64,000 nucleotides of DNA from Alnus glutinosa (taxonomy: Eukaryota > Streptophyta > Magnoliopsida > Fagales > Betulaceae), in the NCBI RefSeq assembly GCF_958979055.1, contig NC_084886.1:5909001-5973000 (forward strand). Reading direction: 5' to 3'. Numbering within the stretch: the stretch's first letter is position 1; the number at the start of each line of letters is the position of its first letter. The notes under the pieces were generated by a model, which was not told the DNA's origin, did no database searches, and saw nothing but the letters and a program-made list of their open reading frames with translations. Below are positions 1 through 11,166 of this stretch, piece after piece. A program made the position numbers and the translations under genes.

Positions 1-323
1 TTAGCACTTCAAAAAGAGTTACGTAGAGCACACTACTCTCTAGCTTCCTCAAAATAAAGAGGAGAATTTTCCACATAAAACAAAATTAGGTTTGGCCCTT
101 TCAATAAAAAATATTGATTCGATCCCAATACCTCTGGCTCTATCTGTCATCAAATCTCATTCTCATGCATGGATGTGCCTGCAGATGTGAACATAGATCT
201 ATATATATTTGCATGTCGATCGTACGTCAATGGCCTCTTTGAGTGGCCCAGATAATATTGGGTATGTCTTTAGAATTTATCCAAATAAAAAAAAATAAAA
301 AGAGAGAAATAATCGCCGGAACA

Positions 324-354
<31 letters not shown>

Positions 355-965
355 GACAAATTTTCTATTTGTATTTTTTAAAATCTGATATCAAATTGAG
401 ACAATGAAATTATAAGCAAATAATTCATTTCTAATACTAATGAAATTCAAACTTCTTTTTTTTTCTTTTTTTTTCATGTGTGAAAAGATTCAATTGAGTG
501 GTCTAAATAGAAAGCTTCATAGAGAGTTCTTATCCATCTTATCAGTGCCAAGTGACAACCTTCGTGGCCGGTCCCAAATGCATGTGAAAGCTTGCATTCT
601 AGACTTCTATGTTAAACCTAATTAATTACAAGCTAATTAAGTCTGAATTAAAGCATTCCCAAGTGACGTTTGAGCATTAATTAGACAAAAAATGGAATGA
701 AAATGAAATAAAACAGCATGGAATAGAAAGGATTGACAAGAACGGATGATTTTATTAATATACCCTTTATTCTTTATCTGTGTTTTTATTAGACAAGATA
801 AAAACACATTCATATATTCATGGGATCACTACCTTGGCACGGTAAATTTGGGGAAACGAGGCAAAATAAGGAAAAAGAAGCAAATAACAATCGAGTGACA
901 TGTGAAAAAGGTTAGCCGACATTTATCATGCAATCATTGTGCTTCAACCCTAACATAAAAAAATA
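1..965. other. AT-rich spacer, no gene seen
   Basis: No coding region with plausible composition is visible. The stretch holds a poly-T run near 328-354 and AT-rich low-complexity DNA. The short open frame near 440-625 has no recognisable domain and runs through a T-rich tract, so I do not call it a gene. Confidence 0.6.
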
Positions 966-1433
966 CGGAGAACTTCACTTTTAAATATTGAATTTTCACT
1001 CATTTTAAAATAAGGTATTTAAATTTTAAAACTTTTCAATTTAGGGTATCTATTTTTCAGAAAGTTTCAATCTCGATCAGTTTTTAGTTAAAATTTTCTG
1101 TTAAATCTTGTCAAAAATTTCAAAATCTCTCATTTTTTTTTTAGGGGAAATAAAAAAGAAAAAAATTTGCTAAAATTTAGGTGCTAGTTAAAATTTAATG
1201 GAATTTTCAAAAATATTCATCTCTGAATCTTTGAAAATTTTTATAATTTTTTTTTTAAAAAAATAAACACATGAGTATTTTGAGAATTTTAATAGGGTTT
1301 AACGAAAAATTTTAACGGAGGACTGAGATTAAATTTTTTTAAAAAGTTGGTATCCTAAATTGAGACGTTTTAAAATTTATGTACATTATTTCAAGAGTGG
1401 TGAAAGTTCAGAAGTTATAAGTGAAGTTCTCCC
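966..1433. mobile_element. Long-TIR MITE (Mutator-like)
   Basis: The left end begins GGAGAACTTCAC and the right end is its reverse complement, GTGAAGTTCTCC. Similarity of the two arms continues inward for roughly 130-150 bp with scattered mismatches, for example the shared block TTTTAAAAC...CAATTTAGG. The flanks carry an A/T-rich near-duplicate (TAAAAAATA type, one base indel), matching the 9-11 bp target duplication usual for Mutator-like MITEs. There is no coding capacity. The superfamily is inferred from TIR length and the flanking duplication. Confidence 0.6.
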
Positions 1434-1486
1434 TAAAAAATAAGAATAATAAAGTCCTAAAAGATGTCTTGCATTAATATGATTGA

Positions 1487-1690
1487 GAAATGCTAGTATG
1501 CTACTGTGTATTTTTTGTCCCTCTTGTATCTTTTTTACTGATATGACATTAATTGTCAATTTACTATTAATTTTTTAAAAAATTAAAAATAAATGTAAAT
1601 ATAAATTGACAATGCCACGTGAACCAAAAAAAAAGAAAGACAAAGACAAAGACAAATACCAAAAAATAATATATAGCACATCTCTATCCT
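1487..1690. mobile_element. Degenerate MITE-like palindrome
   Basis: The left side (GAGAAATGCTAGTATGCTAC) and the reverse complement of the right side (GAGATGTGCTATATATTA) are related, and the interior is AT-rich with mirrored TTGTC/GACAA blocks. It is non-coding. The ends are diverged, so boundaries are approximate and the family is not assigned. Confidence 0.3.
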
Positions 1691-1752
1691 ATATATACGG
1701 CTATATTAGGATTCTCCGCACAAAACCTTCCATTTTTTTTATTTTTATTTTT

Positions 1753-2526
1753 GAGTTAAATACCTTACACTCCATGTAGTTTAAAAACTTTATTTTTTGT
1801 CTCTTGGGTTTTTATTTTTTTTTTATAGATGGTACCTATACTATGAGAAAAGACGAAGATGGCACCTCCGTCCAAAATTGACGGATTTTCACATCAACGA
1901 TACGTGATACCATTAAAATTGCGACACATGGTTGCCATATATTTTTTTAATTTTTTTTTTTTGTTATTTTGAGGCTTTAAAAAATATATATATATATATA
2001 TAGAGGGGTGGCTGGGCCACATGGGAGGGGGGGGGGGGGGGGGGGAGCCACCCCCAAGGCCAATTTTGGGGGTGGTCAAACTATCCCCATGGCCTTTGGT
2101 GGTGGTTTAGTCACCCTTATGGGCCAAAATGGGGGTGGTTTCCATTTAGCCTAGGGGTGGTTCGGCCACCCCCAATGGCCAAAGTAAAAAAAAAAAGATT
2201 TTTGGCCCTTGGGAATGGCCAAACCACCCCCAAAACTGGCCTTGGGCTCATTGGCCAAAATGGGGGTGATTGGCCACCCCTATATATATTTTTTAAAAAA
2301 GAAATAAAGACTTCAATTAAAAAAAAATTGTGCAGCTACACGTCACAATTTTAATGGTGCAATGTGTTGCTGACGTAAAAATCCGTTAATTTTGGATTGA
2401 AAAATGGATAAATGTACCATCTTTGTCTTTTCCTGTAACACTAGATAGCATTTATGATAAAAATAAAAACTTAGGGGGCAAAAAATAAAACTTTTAAACC
2501 ACGTAGAGCAAAAATGTATTTAACCC
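1753..2526. mobile_element. Long-TIR MITE (Mutator-like) with GGCCACCC-rich core
   Basis: The left end reads GAGTTAAATAC and the right end GTATTTAACCC; the two arms match imperfectly over about 120 bp, including AGTTTAAAA/TTTTAAACC and the GATGGTACC/GGTACCATC-like blocks. A 9 bp direct repeat, TTTATTTTT, flanks both ends (1744-1752 and 2527-2535), the target-site length typical of Mutator-like elements. The core is unlike the AT-rich arms: it repeats GGGTGGT and GGCCACCCC blocks and has a G-run at about 2023-2045. It encodes nothing. It ends 12 bp before the TATA box of the first ribonuclease gene. Confidence 0.8.
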
Positions 2527-2537
2527 TTTATTTTTTC

Positions 2538-2545
2538 TATAAATA
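2538..2545 (+). promoter_or_regulatory. TATA box of first T2 RNase gene
   Basis: TATAAATA lies 79 bp before the start codon of the ribonuclease at 2624, a normal plant TATA-to-ATG distance allowing a short leader. The paralogous gene has TATAAAAT at 9423-9430. Here, essentially everything upstream of the TATA box is the inserted MITE. Confidence 0.6.
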
Positions 2546-2623
2546 AAGCTATCACCACGGTTGTGCCATTGTATATCGTCTTTAACACCAGCGAAAAGAG
2601 GAGTAGGAGCTAGAGACAGAGAA

Positions 2624-4382
2624 ATGAAGTCGCACTCTTCAATCTTGCTGATCAAGCTTCTGATACTAGAATATCTCTCGCTTCTCTGTGTTTCTCAGGA
2701 TTTCGATTTTTTCTACTTTGTTCAACAGGTGAGCCAGTTTTGTTCTCTCGATCGAGCTAGCCCTTGTCGATCTCTACTCTGAAAATTCAAGAATTTCATT
2801 TCTTTATTTGTTTTATAAATTTTTCCGCCATTGTTGATACATGCAGTGGCCAGCATCATACTGTGACACACAAAAAAGTTGTTGCTACCCAACGACCGGG
2901 AAACCTGCACCTGATTTTGGCATTCACGGGCTTTGGCCTAATTACAAGGATGGCTCTTACCCTTCAAACTGTGATCCTGACAGCCCCTTCAATCAATCTG
3001 AGGTAATATATCTTCACAATTAGCTGTGTATATGGACCAACAAATGTGGTCCAGAGGGGATAAGGACCCACGTACAGTATATAATTATCTATCCAAATTA
3101 TAGAGGACATGAGGAAATATTCAATGGTGATTTTTAAAAATGGGAGGATGATAGAGGACAAGAGGAGGAAATGAATCATTAGGAATGAGTGAGGAAATAA
3201 TTTTTTTTATATTAAAATAATGTTAAGAGAACCACTTTTGCTTCCATAAATTTAGGGTATAAATTTTGGTTTTTTTTTTTTTTTTTTTTTGTGTTTCATT
3301 AGTTTAATTAGAAACAATTCAATGAGTTTTTTAAAAGTTTTTTCTACATTTATAGGGAAGTGAGTGAGATTTAGGGAAGTTGTTATTACTCTAATGTAAG
3401 AAACCTCACGTAGGGCTCACAAATTTTATTTTTTATTTTTTCTTTTGAGCAGGTAGGTTCATATATATTAGGTATTTGACATTAATTACCTGGCCAAATT
3501 ACTATCTTATATAAGACTTACATGGATATCTAATTAAATAGGTGGCCAAACATACAAAAATGTATTTATACAGATAAATCCCATATAAATTTTCTTATAT
3601 TACCTCGTCAAATCTCGATTTGATTTGTGTTGAATTTGGCTTTTATAATTCTCTTCTTTTTTAGGTAAATGTTAAAGGAAATTTCCTTGTAAATATGGGA
3701 AAGAAAAAATGACAACCTTTGCATATATGTCATCATCATTATTGCTGTTGCTGTTATTGTTATTTTTATTAATTACTAGATTTTGAAACGTCTAAAACTA
3801 TTCAAATTCTATCACAAAGGATTAAATATTAATTCTTTAATCATGGCTAGCTAGATATCAGACCTCAGAAGCAGTATGCAAAAGAGTTGGCCATCGCTGG
3901 CCTGCCCTAGCAGCAACAGCATAGGGTTCTGGACCCACGAGTGGGAGAAACATGGGACATGCTCAGAGTCTGTACTCGACCAACATGGATACTTCGAAGC
4001 AGCTCTCAACCTAAAAAAGAAGGCAAACCTCCTCCAAGCTCTTCGAAACGCAGGTAAAATTCGAGGTTAATTAATTACCTTAATTAATTAGATATTAGGT
4101 TTTGATGAACTATATTCCAGATCTTATATAACATGGTAAAAAAAATTAAAAATTACAGGAATACAACCAGATGGGAAACTTTACAGCCTAGAGAGCATCA
4201 AGGGAGCGATAGAAGAAGCAATAGGCTATACTCCATGGATAGAGTGCAATGTGGATGTTTCGGGCAACAGTCAGCTTTACCAGATCTACCTATGTGTGGA
4301 TACTTCAGGGTCCGACATCATCGAATGTCCTGTGTTTCCAAAGGGGAAATGCGATTCAGAGATTGAGTTCTCTTCCTTTTGA
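2624..4382 (+). CDS. Class I (S-like) T2 ribonuclease, copy 1
   Basis: Four exons: 2624-2728, 2847-3002, 3855-4053 and 4159-4382, all with GT-AG borders and consistent phases, giving 227 residues. A hydrophobic signal peptide (about residues 1-24) precedes DFDFFYFVQQW, so the enzyme is probably secreted or vacuolar. The two catalytic motifs of RNase T2 are intact: FGIHGLWPNY (His62) and THEWEKHGTC (His115, His120). Cysteines of the CCYP segment and the C-terminal IECPVFPKGKC are present. The family cleaves single-stranded RNA through a 2',3'-cyclic phosphate. The sequence closely resembles Arabidopsis RNS1/RNS3 as I recall them; these S-like enzymes act in phosphate recycling, senescence or wounding. 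It is not an S-locus RNase by motif content, and no F-box genes are nearby. Length is normal and no lesion is seen. The exact orthologue is not resolved, so no symbol is given. Confidence 0.93.
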
Positions 4383-4750
4383 AAATGTGACAGATCGATC
4401 GATCGATGACTTATAATTAATATGATGTACGTCTCTATTTCATATTTTCATCAATCCAAAATTAGTCCCTGTTTTGATGACCAATTAATTAAGTACCCTC
4501 CTAACTATTTGAAATAAGTTAGTTCTACTTCTATATATCCCAAATAGCTATAGTGAGATTAATTTGTGTTTATCCATAAGTTTTCAATGAAAAAGATATG
4601 AAATAAGTGCTTTTGGGAGTACTTCCATTTGTTGATTGTAGACCAATTTGGCAGAATATTCAAACAAACCATGCATTAAGAAGATAAAGCATATATTATC
4701 CATTTGATAATTTGAAATAGAGAAAATCCTTATCTATTACAAAGGAATAC

Positions 4751-4921
4751 TAGAGCTCCTTCTAGTGTTTTTTTAATGTCCATCTAGAATGATATAAATA
4801 TAATAAAAAAAATTACATCTATATCCTTCTGGATGACATGGATGCAATTTTAATTTAATTTTTTTTTATTACATTTATGTCATTCCAGATGGACACCGTA
4901 AGAATACTAGAATGAGTTCTA
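4751..4921. mobile_element. Palindromic MITE inside duplication copy A
   Basis: The left arm (TAGAGCTCCTTCTAGTGTTT, then GTCCATCTAGAATGATATAA) is the near-perfect inverse of the right arm, so the 171 bp element folds almost entirely on itself (about 65 bp arms). The matching position in copy B of the tandem duplication (near 6560-6575) lacks it, giving an empty-site comparison. Non-coding; family not assigned. Confidence 0.7.
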
Positions 4922-4971
4922 GCAAGACCCGCAAATATGAATGTAACCTACTTGATTAATGTATCTAGCCC

Positions 4972-5003
4972 GGGGGGGGGGGGGGGGGGGGGGGGAGGGG
5001 GGG
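4972..5003. repeat. Poly-G tract
   Basis: Nearly uninterrupted G run with a single A. Long G runs can form G-quadruplexes and are hard to sequence, so its true length is uncertain. Confidence 0.8.
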
Positions 5004-5282
5004 TTTCTGAAAAAAAAATAATGAAAGAAAGAAAGGCTGATCATATCACTAATTAAAAAAATACGTACATTGATCAGAAAAAGAGGGGGGCTTTGTTCAT
5101 ACCAGAAACAGAAAGGAAAATCATTTATGAATTGAAATCCAGTATTCTTACCCAAAAAAAAAAAAAAAAAGAAAAAAGAAAGAAAGAAAAGAAACAGAAA
5201 CAGAAAGGAAAAAGGACAGAATATCCAAAATGGTATAATTGATATGGTATATGCTATGGTATGTCCCGGCCGGCCAGTGATA

Positions 5283-5508
5283 TTTTTTTTTTTAACAGAG
5301 TTAACCTTCATTAAAAAACTCAAAGGGCCGGGCCAAATTACAATGAATAGAAAGACTCCTAAAAAGACTCCCTAAAACACTAAGCTAAAAACTGACTTGG
5401 ATGCAGCTACCAAACAAATACAAAGGATTACAGGATAACAATAAAGAACCTCTCTTTACAATAAAGCCCACTAAAAAACTAAAAGAGGGGAGATCTAAGC
5501 TAAAAAGC
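5283..5508 (-). mobile_element. Retroposed fragment with poly(A) tail, antisense
   Basis: A poly-T run at about 5283-5295 starts about 225 bp that are absent from copy B of the tandem duplication. Read on the - strand, the segment ends ...TTTTTTAATGAAGGTTAAC followed by poly-A, the form of a plant LINE 3' end. It therefore looks like a 5'-truncated LINE or other retroposed transcript inserted in antisense after the duplication arose. No clear target-site duplication was found. Confidence 0.5.
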
Positions 5509-5625
5509 CATAAAGACTTGCGTGCAAAGTCAACATGTTTGTTAAATATAAAATGGTTGCGGCCTATTGACATGTAGGAGACCCACAAATTCGATCAAAC
5601 TATTTGGACGGTGACAAGTTAGGTT

Positions 5626-5784
5626 AGGAGAATAAGCATGTTTCTTTTCCTACCTAGCAATTCCTTTCAATATATATATCATCGATCACAACTGCATATA
5701 TATATATATATATATATAGGAGAATAAGCATGTTTCTTTTCCTACCTAGCAATTCCTTTCAATATATATATCATCGATCACAAC

Positions 5785-5830
<46 letters not shown>
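5626..5830. repeat. Local 92 bp tandem duplication plus (AT)n
   Basis: The segment beginning GGAGAATAAGCATGTTTCTT occurs at about 5627 and again at about 5719, each copy ending in an (AT)n run; the second run is longer (about 5788-5829). Copy B of the larger duplication has a single version (near 7092-7165), so this small duplication is specific to copy A. Confidence 0.8.
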
Positions 5831-5833
<3 letters not shown>

Positions 5834-7674
5834 TCCATGGAAGTTTAATTTGAAGAAAAATCCAATATATATTGAAGTTTAAGCTTTGGGGTACGACGGT
5901 ACGTAGTGTTGGATTTGCCGAACAAATCATGGATCTCGGGTCCCTTTCCTAGCTAATTTTAAGAGATTTAACAGAGCTAGCTAACGATCATCATATATCT
6001 AACTGAAAGAAATTGCTTGAGATGCCAACAAATTAAAAACGATAAATGGTTGATGGTTCTTCCAACTTAATTACCACATTATATATTAATTGCTATCCAA
6101 TGTACGTACGTGTGTCTCCAATCGGCAGTTAGTCACGTGTCAAGCGATTGAAGATGAGATGGGAAAGTGTTTTTTAACGAACCAATTAATTGGCTTGCAC
6201 GCAACACTATATATATATATATATGAAGGTTAGAATTGCGTATTAATTGAACATATATAATACAGGGATATGCTTGAATGCTTTACGTTGCATATATATG
6301 TATTTAAGGCAATTGCTTGAGAATTGGGACATATTTCTGTCGTTTCCTATCTAGTTGTTTTTTTTTTGAAAGGTCCTATCTAGTACGTTTATCCCTAAGT
6401 TTTCAATGAAAAAGATATGAAATATAAGTGCTTTTGGCCGGGAGTACTCCATTTTGTTGATTGTAGACCAATTTGGCACAATATTCAAACAAACCACGCA
6501 TTAAGAAGGTAAAACATATATCATCCATTTCATTTGAAATGGAAAAGATCTATCCTTGTCTATTATAAGAACCACAAAACCAAATGTAACCTACTCGATT
6601 AATGGATCTAGCTACTAGCTAGCCAGTTGTACTTGGAAAAAAAAAACTATTAATTTAGCTAAAAAAAAAAAAATTAATGAAAGAAAGAAAAGCTGATCAT
6701 ATCATTAATTAAAACTTAGATTTTAACAAAATCGAGTTCTCTACACTAATTTTTTTTTTTTTTAAAAAAAAAGGAATATACTTATAATTATAGGCTAGCT
6801 CTCTACACTCTCTCATGATAATCCTCAAAATACATTGATCAGAAAAAAGAGGGGGGCTTTGTTCATACTTCATACCTGCAGATCGAAACAGAAGGGAAAA
6901 AGGACAGAATATCCAAAATGGTATATGCTGCATGTGGTATGTCCCGGCCAGTACTGTCATTTAAATAAGACTTGCGTGCAAAGTCAACATGTTTGTTGAA
7001 CATATAATGCTTGCGGCCTATTGATATATCACATGTAGGAGACCCACAAATTCAAACTATTTGGACGGTGAATATATAGTTAGGTTAATTAGGAGAAGCA
7101 TGTTTCTTTTCCTACCTTGCAATTCCTTTCAAAATATCATCGATCACAACTGTATATATATATATACGTTGCTTTCACATTTTAGAAATTGCAATTGACG
7201 ACAAATCCTTTCCCATGATATATGGCACGTACCCCCTAATGGTTATATATATTCCTTGCAAGTTTAATTTGAAGAAAAATCCAATATTGAAGTTTAAGCT
7301 TGCTTTGGGGTACGCACTAGCTGTTGGATTTGCCGAACAAATTCATGGATCTCGATCGGGTCTCTTTCCTAGCTAATTTAATTAAGAGATTTAACAAGCT
7401 AACAATCATCATCTAACTGAAAGCAATTGCTTGAGATGCCAACAAATTAAAAGATAATTAATGGTTCTTCCAACTTAATTACCACATTATATATTGCTAT
7501 CCAATGTGCTGTGTGTCTCCAATCGGCAGTTAGTCACGTGTCAAGCGAATGAAGATGAGATAGGAAAGTGTTTTTTAACGAACCAATTAATTAATTGGCT
7601 TGCACGCAACAGTTACTACGAAGGTTAGAATTGCGTATTGAACAAATACAGGGATGTTCTTGAATGCTTTACGT

Positions 7675-7676
<2 letters not shown>

Positions 7677-7735
<59 letters not shown>
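7677..7735. repeat. (AT)n microsatellite
   Basis: About 29 uninterrupted AT units. The equivalent site in copy A, near 6288-6303, has only a few units, so this tract expanded after the duplication. Confidence 0.9.
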
Positions 7736-7737
<2 letters not shown>

Positions 7738-7800
7738 CAATTGCTTGAGATCGAATTTCGACATATATATTGCTGTCGTTTTCTATCTAATCTAGTTGTT

Positions 7801-8866
7801 TATTGGGTGTTTTACTTTTGAAATTGTGCCGCATCATTTTAAAAAAAGAAAACCTTTCTTCAAAATTTTTAAATCCATCGTTAAATATATAAGTTACATG
7901 TAAGTTTTATAGATTTAATAGTAGATTATATATATATGGACAAAGTTGAACGGAAAATGAACAGGAAAAAAAAATAGCATTTCTCTTTTATTTTTCTTTT
8001 AAAAAAAAAAAAAAAAAACCTTTGTCAGTTTGTCATTTCAGTAGATGATACAGCTAGGAACAAAGACCAAAAAAAGCTTTTTGAAAAACACGTACGCACG
8101 GGACCATTTTGCACGTAAAATTTTCAAGAGATAAAGCTTTAAAAATTTAGATGTTTTTCAATGACTTTAATATATATATATATATATATACTAGACTTTA
8201 ACGGTTTAACCTGCATTTGATTTATTAATTAAATAGGGTCTCCAAGCAGATCGAGGGAAGGATTTATGAAAGACTAATGACGTGTCACATGTGCAACTTT
8301 CAACAAAAACGGGAAAATAATAGAAAGCTTGGAGGGACCTACTTATATTATGCCTAATTAACATATTTTAGTTCCCCTACCAAACTGAACTGAGAGCTAC
8401 TGATCAATTAGCTAGTTTATTTTTCCGACAAAGGCTTCTTTTTTTTTAAAAAAAAATATATATATATATAGATTGAAGGAATTTTCTTGAATATAGCCAT
8501 GTATGTGATTCTTAATTGGAATTTTTTTTTTTTATATTAAATTAAAAATGCACATGGAATTACATGCGTTTTAAATAGTGCATGTCAACTTAATAGATTA
8601 AATTGAAAGAAATTCAACGAGCTGAAAACTTTGGTATTGTTTCTTTGGAAGGAAAAAAAAAATAACTGTTTGTTTTTTTACTTGAATACAAACAGGGATA
8701 GAGCTGGGGTGGTCGGTATGGGCCATGGCCCCCCAATTCATTTGAAAAAAAAAATTAACAAGTATAGTTTGATTTTTAGTCTATTTGGCCCCTTCCTATT
8801 AAATTTTTGGCCCTGCTCGTTAGAAATTTTGACCTATTTTTGTTGTTATAATGTGGAGGAATAAAT

Positions 8867-8898
<32 letters not shown>

Positions 8899-9420
8899 CT
8901 TTTCAAGCACAGAAGAGAATCAAAAAGGCGTTGAAAACTTGAAAATGAAAATATACCAAACTCACACCGTATATTTTATATTTATACTTTGACCACACAT
9001 TTTAATTTATCTTTTGTTTGATCCCAACTCCCAGCCAAATGTCTGGCTCCCTCCGTCCCTGCCTACAATTAAGCTTGAGCAGAACAAAAATGAAGTATTT
9101 AATTACTAATCATTTCACCATTAAGTACCATTGTCCAAATAGCAACTCAAACTTGGAAAAAAAGAGTAAAGCAAAGGTTTCACTCCCCCACTCCCCCAAC
9201 AACTTTTGCTTTAAATATATATGAAGGAAAAATATTAGACGACGCTTTTAAACAAGATGAAAGGAAATAGAAAAAGGCAAGCCAATACAAAACGTACGTG
9301 CAGGCGTGAGATCTGTGCACACGCAAGCAAATAAATAAGTAAATTAATGGAGGTCGATCTGTAAGCTAAGGTGTAAGCATATACTGTTCCGGATATTCTA
9401 CCCATAACCCTTCCTTTTTG
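7801..9420. other. Spacer with AT repeats and a possible hAT end fragment
   Basis: Unique AT-rich DNA with short (AT)n runs near 8170 and 8455 and a long poly-T at about 8869-8898. Around 8693-8830 there is a GC-richer piece (GGGCCATGGCCCCCC, then TTTGGCCCC and TTGGCCCTGCTCG) that resembles ends of degraded hAT-type repeats, but the boundaries are unclear. No gene recognised. The last few hundred bases are the presumed promoter of the second ribonuclease. Confidence 0.4.
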
Positions 9421-9422
9421 CC

Positions 9423-9430
9423 TATAAAAT
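9423..9430 (+). promoter_or_regulatory. TATA box of second T2 RNase gene
   Basis: TATAAAAT lies 46 bp before the start codon at 9469, implying a very short leader. Unlike the first gene, no MITE abuts it. Confidence 0.55.
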
Positions 9431-9468
9431 ACAGCTTCAACCTAACCTGAGTTCAAAGAATTTAAGAT

Positions 9469-11166
9469 ATGGAACTCAAATCGTCAATCTTGATCAAACT
9501 TTTGATCGTGCAGTATCTCTCAGTTCTTTGTCTTTCACAGGATTTTGATTTCTTTTACTTCGTTCAACAGGTTAGTTAACTTGGTCTTGTTTTCATTTTC
9601 ATATGCATGTATCCTTCGTTTGAAGTACTTAATTAATTTGTTGTTTTTGTTTGAACCATCTTTGGTGGATACGTGCAGTGGCCAGGAGCATACTGTGACA
9701 CAAAGCATACTTGCTGCTATCCTAAGACAGGAAAGCCTGCGGCAGATTTCGGCATTCATGGACTTTGGCCTAATTACAAAGATGGTTCATACCCGTCCAA
9801 CTGTGATCCGGCTAGTGTCTTCAATAAAGCAGAGGTACTAACATTTGTTGGCATGATATTCTTACAAATGATTAGATGAAATAATAAGGGACTTTGCAGT
9901 CTGAGGAACCTAAGTTTTAGGATTAAATTTTGTTAGAAATCTCTTAATTATTAAAGTGTGTGGTTTAATTAATTAAACACAAATTAAAGATGTTCCATTG
10001 GTTATTTATTCTACATAAGGAAGCGGAATCAATAGATACAGCTTAGCCCTGTGTATATATTTCATCAATAAAAGGGCATAAATTAATTAGAAGATACATA
10101 TCTAGTACTAAAGTATTTATTTAGAGAGGCCAGGTTTATTGCTAAAGTTTTTTATTCGCTTAAACAAATTAATATGACTTGAAAGTAATTATAAATCTTT
10201 TATCGGGGTCGATCGTATTTGAGAATAAGATCTGCATAGGCAGGCAAGTATGATTTAAAAAGCAGGTCGATCTAGGCTTCGATCAAATGTCCAACATTTG
10301 AGATTTTCGTTTTGTAAGTAATTTTTTTAAAAATAAAAAAGAAAAAAGAAAAAATGGTCAGTGGGATTTTCCATACATCTACAAAAGAGAATAAAGAAAT
10401 CTGGATATCACAATTTTTTTCTGCATGGTACGTAAATAAATGTTCAAAACTAATTAAACTGATATTTTATATATATATCATGGTAGAAATTTCAGTATTA
10501 GGATCATGCATGAAACCTTAAATATTTGTTGTCTTATTACTCCATGAAAGTGGGCGAGACAATGGGAATCAAATCCCATTCCCTCATTGGAGTCATTGCC
10601 ACGTGTTGATCACCTTATTAATCAGTTTAGATTGCAATTAATTATCCACATGCAGGCCAGATTAGAGCGAGCTCCCAAATCTTTTGTGATTAATTTGTCT
10701 TAATTGATATAATATTAATATTGGCTGCTGTTGGTGCATGTAGATTTCAGAGCTGATGAGCAGTATGGAAAAGAATTGGCCATCACTAAGCTGCCCGAGC
10801 AGCAATGGGCTGAGGTTCTGGTCACATGAATGGGAGAAACACGGGACCTGCTCAGAGTCAGAACTTGACCAGCGGGACTACTTTGAAGCAGCTCTTAAAC
10901 TGAAGGAGAAAGTAAACCTCCTACAAATCCTCAAGAAAGCTGGTATCAAACCAGATGATGGATTCTACAGCTTGGAGAGCATTGTGGAAGCCATCAAAGA
11001 GGCGACTGGGCACACCCCCGGGATAGAGTGCAATAAGGATTCAGCTGGAAACAGCCAACTTTACCAGATTTTCGTGTGTGTCGACACTTCCGGCTCTGAA
11101 ATCATCGAGTGTCCGGTGCTACCAAAGGGTAGATGTGCTTCAAATCTCCAGTTTGCTAAGTTCTAG
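9469..11166 (+). CDS. Class I (S-like) T2 ribonuclease, copy 2
   Basis: Three exons: 9469-9570, 9679-9834 and 10744-11166, giving 226 residues. It is the paralogue of the upstream gene: signal peptide, DFDFFYFVQQW, FGIHGLWPNY with His61, SHEWEKHGTC with His114 and His119, and a closing IECPVLPKGRC. Introns 1 and 2 fall at the same codons as in copy 1, but the third intron of copy 1 (after the codon for Ala, before GIQPDG) is missing; the sequence reads straight through KKAGIKPDDG. The catalytic set is complete, so the enzyme should be an active secreted RNase. Divergence is spread along the protein, so this is not a very recent duplicate. Function is inferred from family; which paralogue matches RNS1, RNS3 or the At1g14210/14220 type is unresolved. 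Confidence 0.93.

Larger units (their letters stand above)
4565..7800. repeat. Tandem direct duplication of a non-coding block (about 1.8 kb + 1.4 kb)
   Basis: Copy A runs from about 4565 to 6380 and copy B from about 6385 to 7800. Long stretches align in the same order and orientation, for example the blocks around 4575/6400 (TTTTCAATGAAAAAGATATG), 5222/6908, 5511/6967 (AGACTTGCGTGCAAAGTCAA), 5850/7265, and 6118/7515 (CAATCGGCAGTTAGTCACGT). Copy A is longer because it carries a MITE, a retroposed fragment and expanded AT repeats that copy B lacks. No open frame is conserved between copies, so the block is non-coding. It starts shortly after ribonuclease copy 1 and ends well before copy 2. 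Confidence 0.85.

Noticed and set aside
4919-5323. 134-residue open frame on the minus strand
   Set aside because: It is poly-G, poly-A and retroposed sequence read through; the protein is runs of Pro, Phe and Leu with no domain.
2624-11166. Self-incompatibility S-locus
   Set aside because: Tandem T2 RNases suggested it, but both proteins have class I S-like sequences near RNS1/RNS3, and no F-box genes lie near. The flanking genes match the RNS3-GALT1 neighbourhood.
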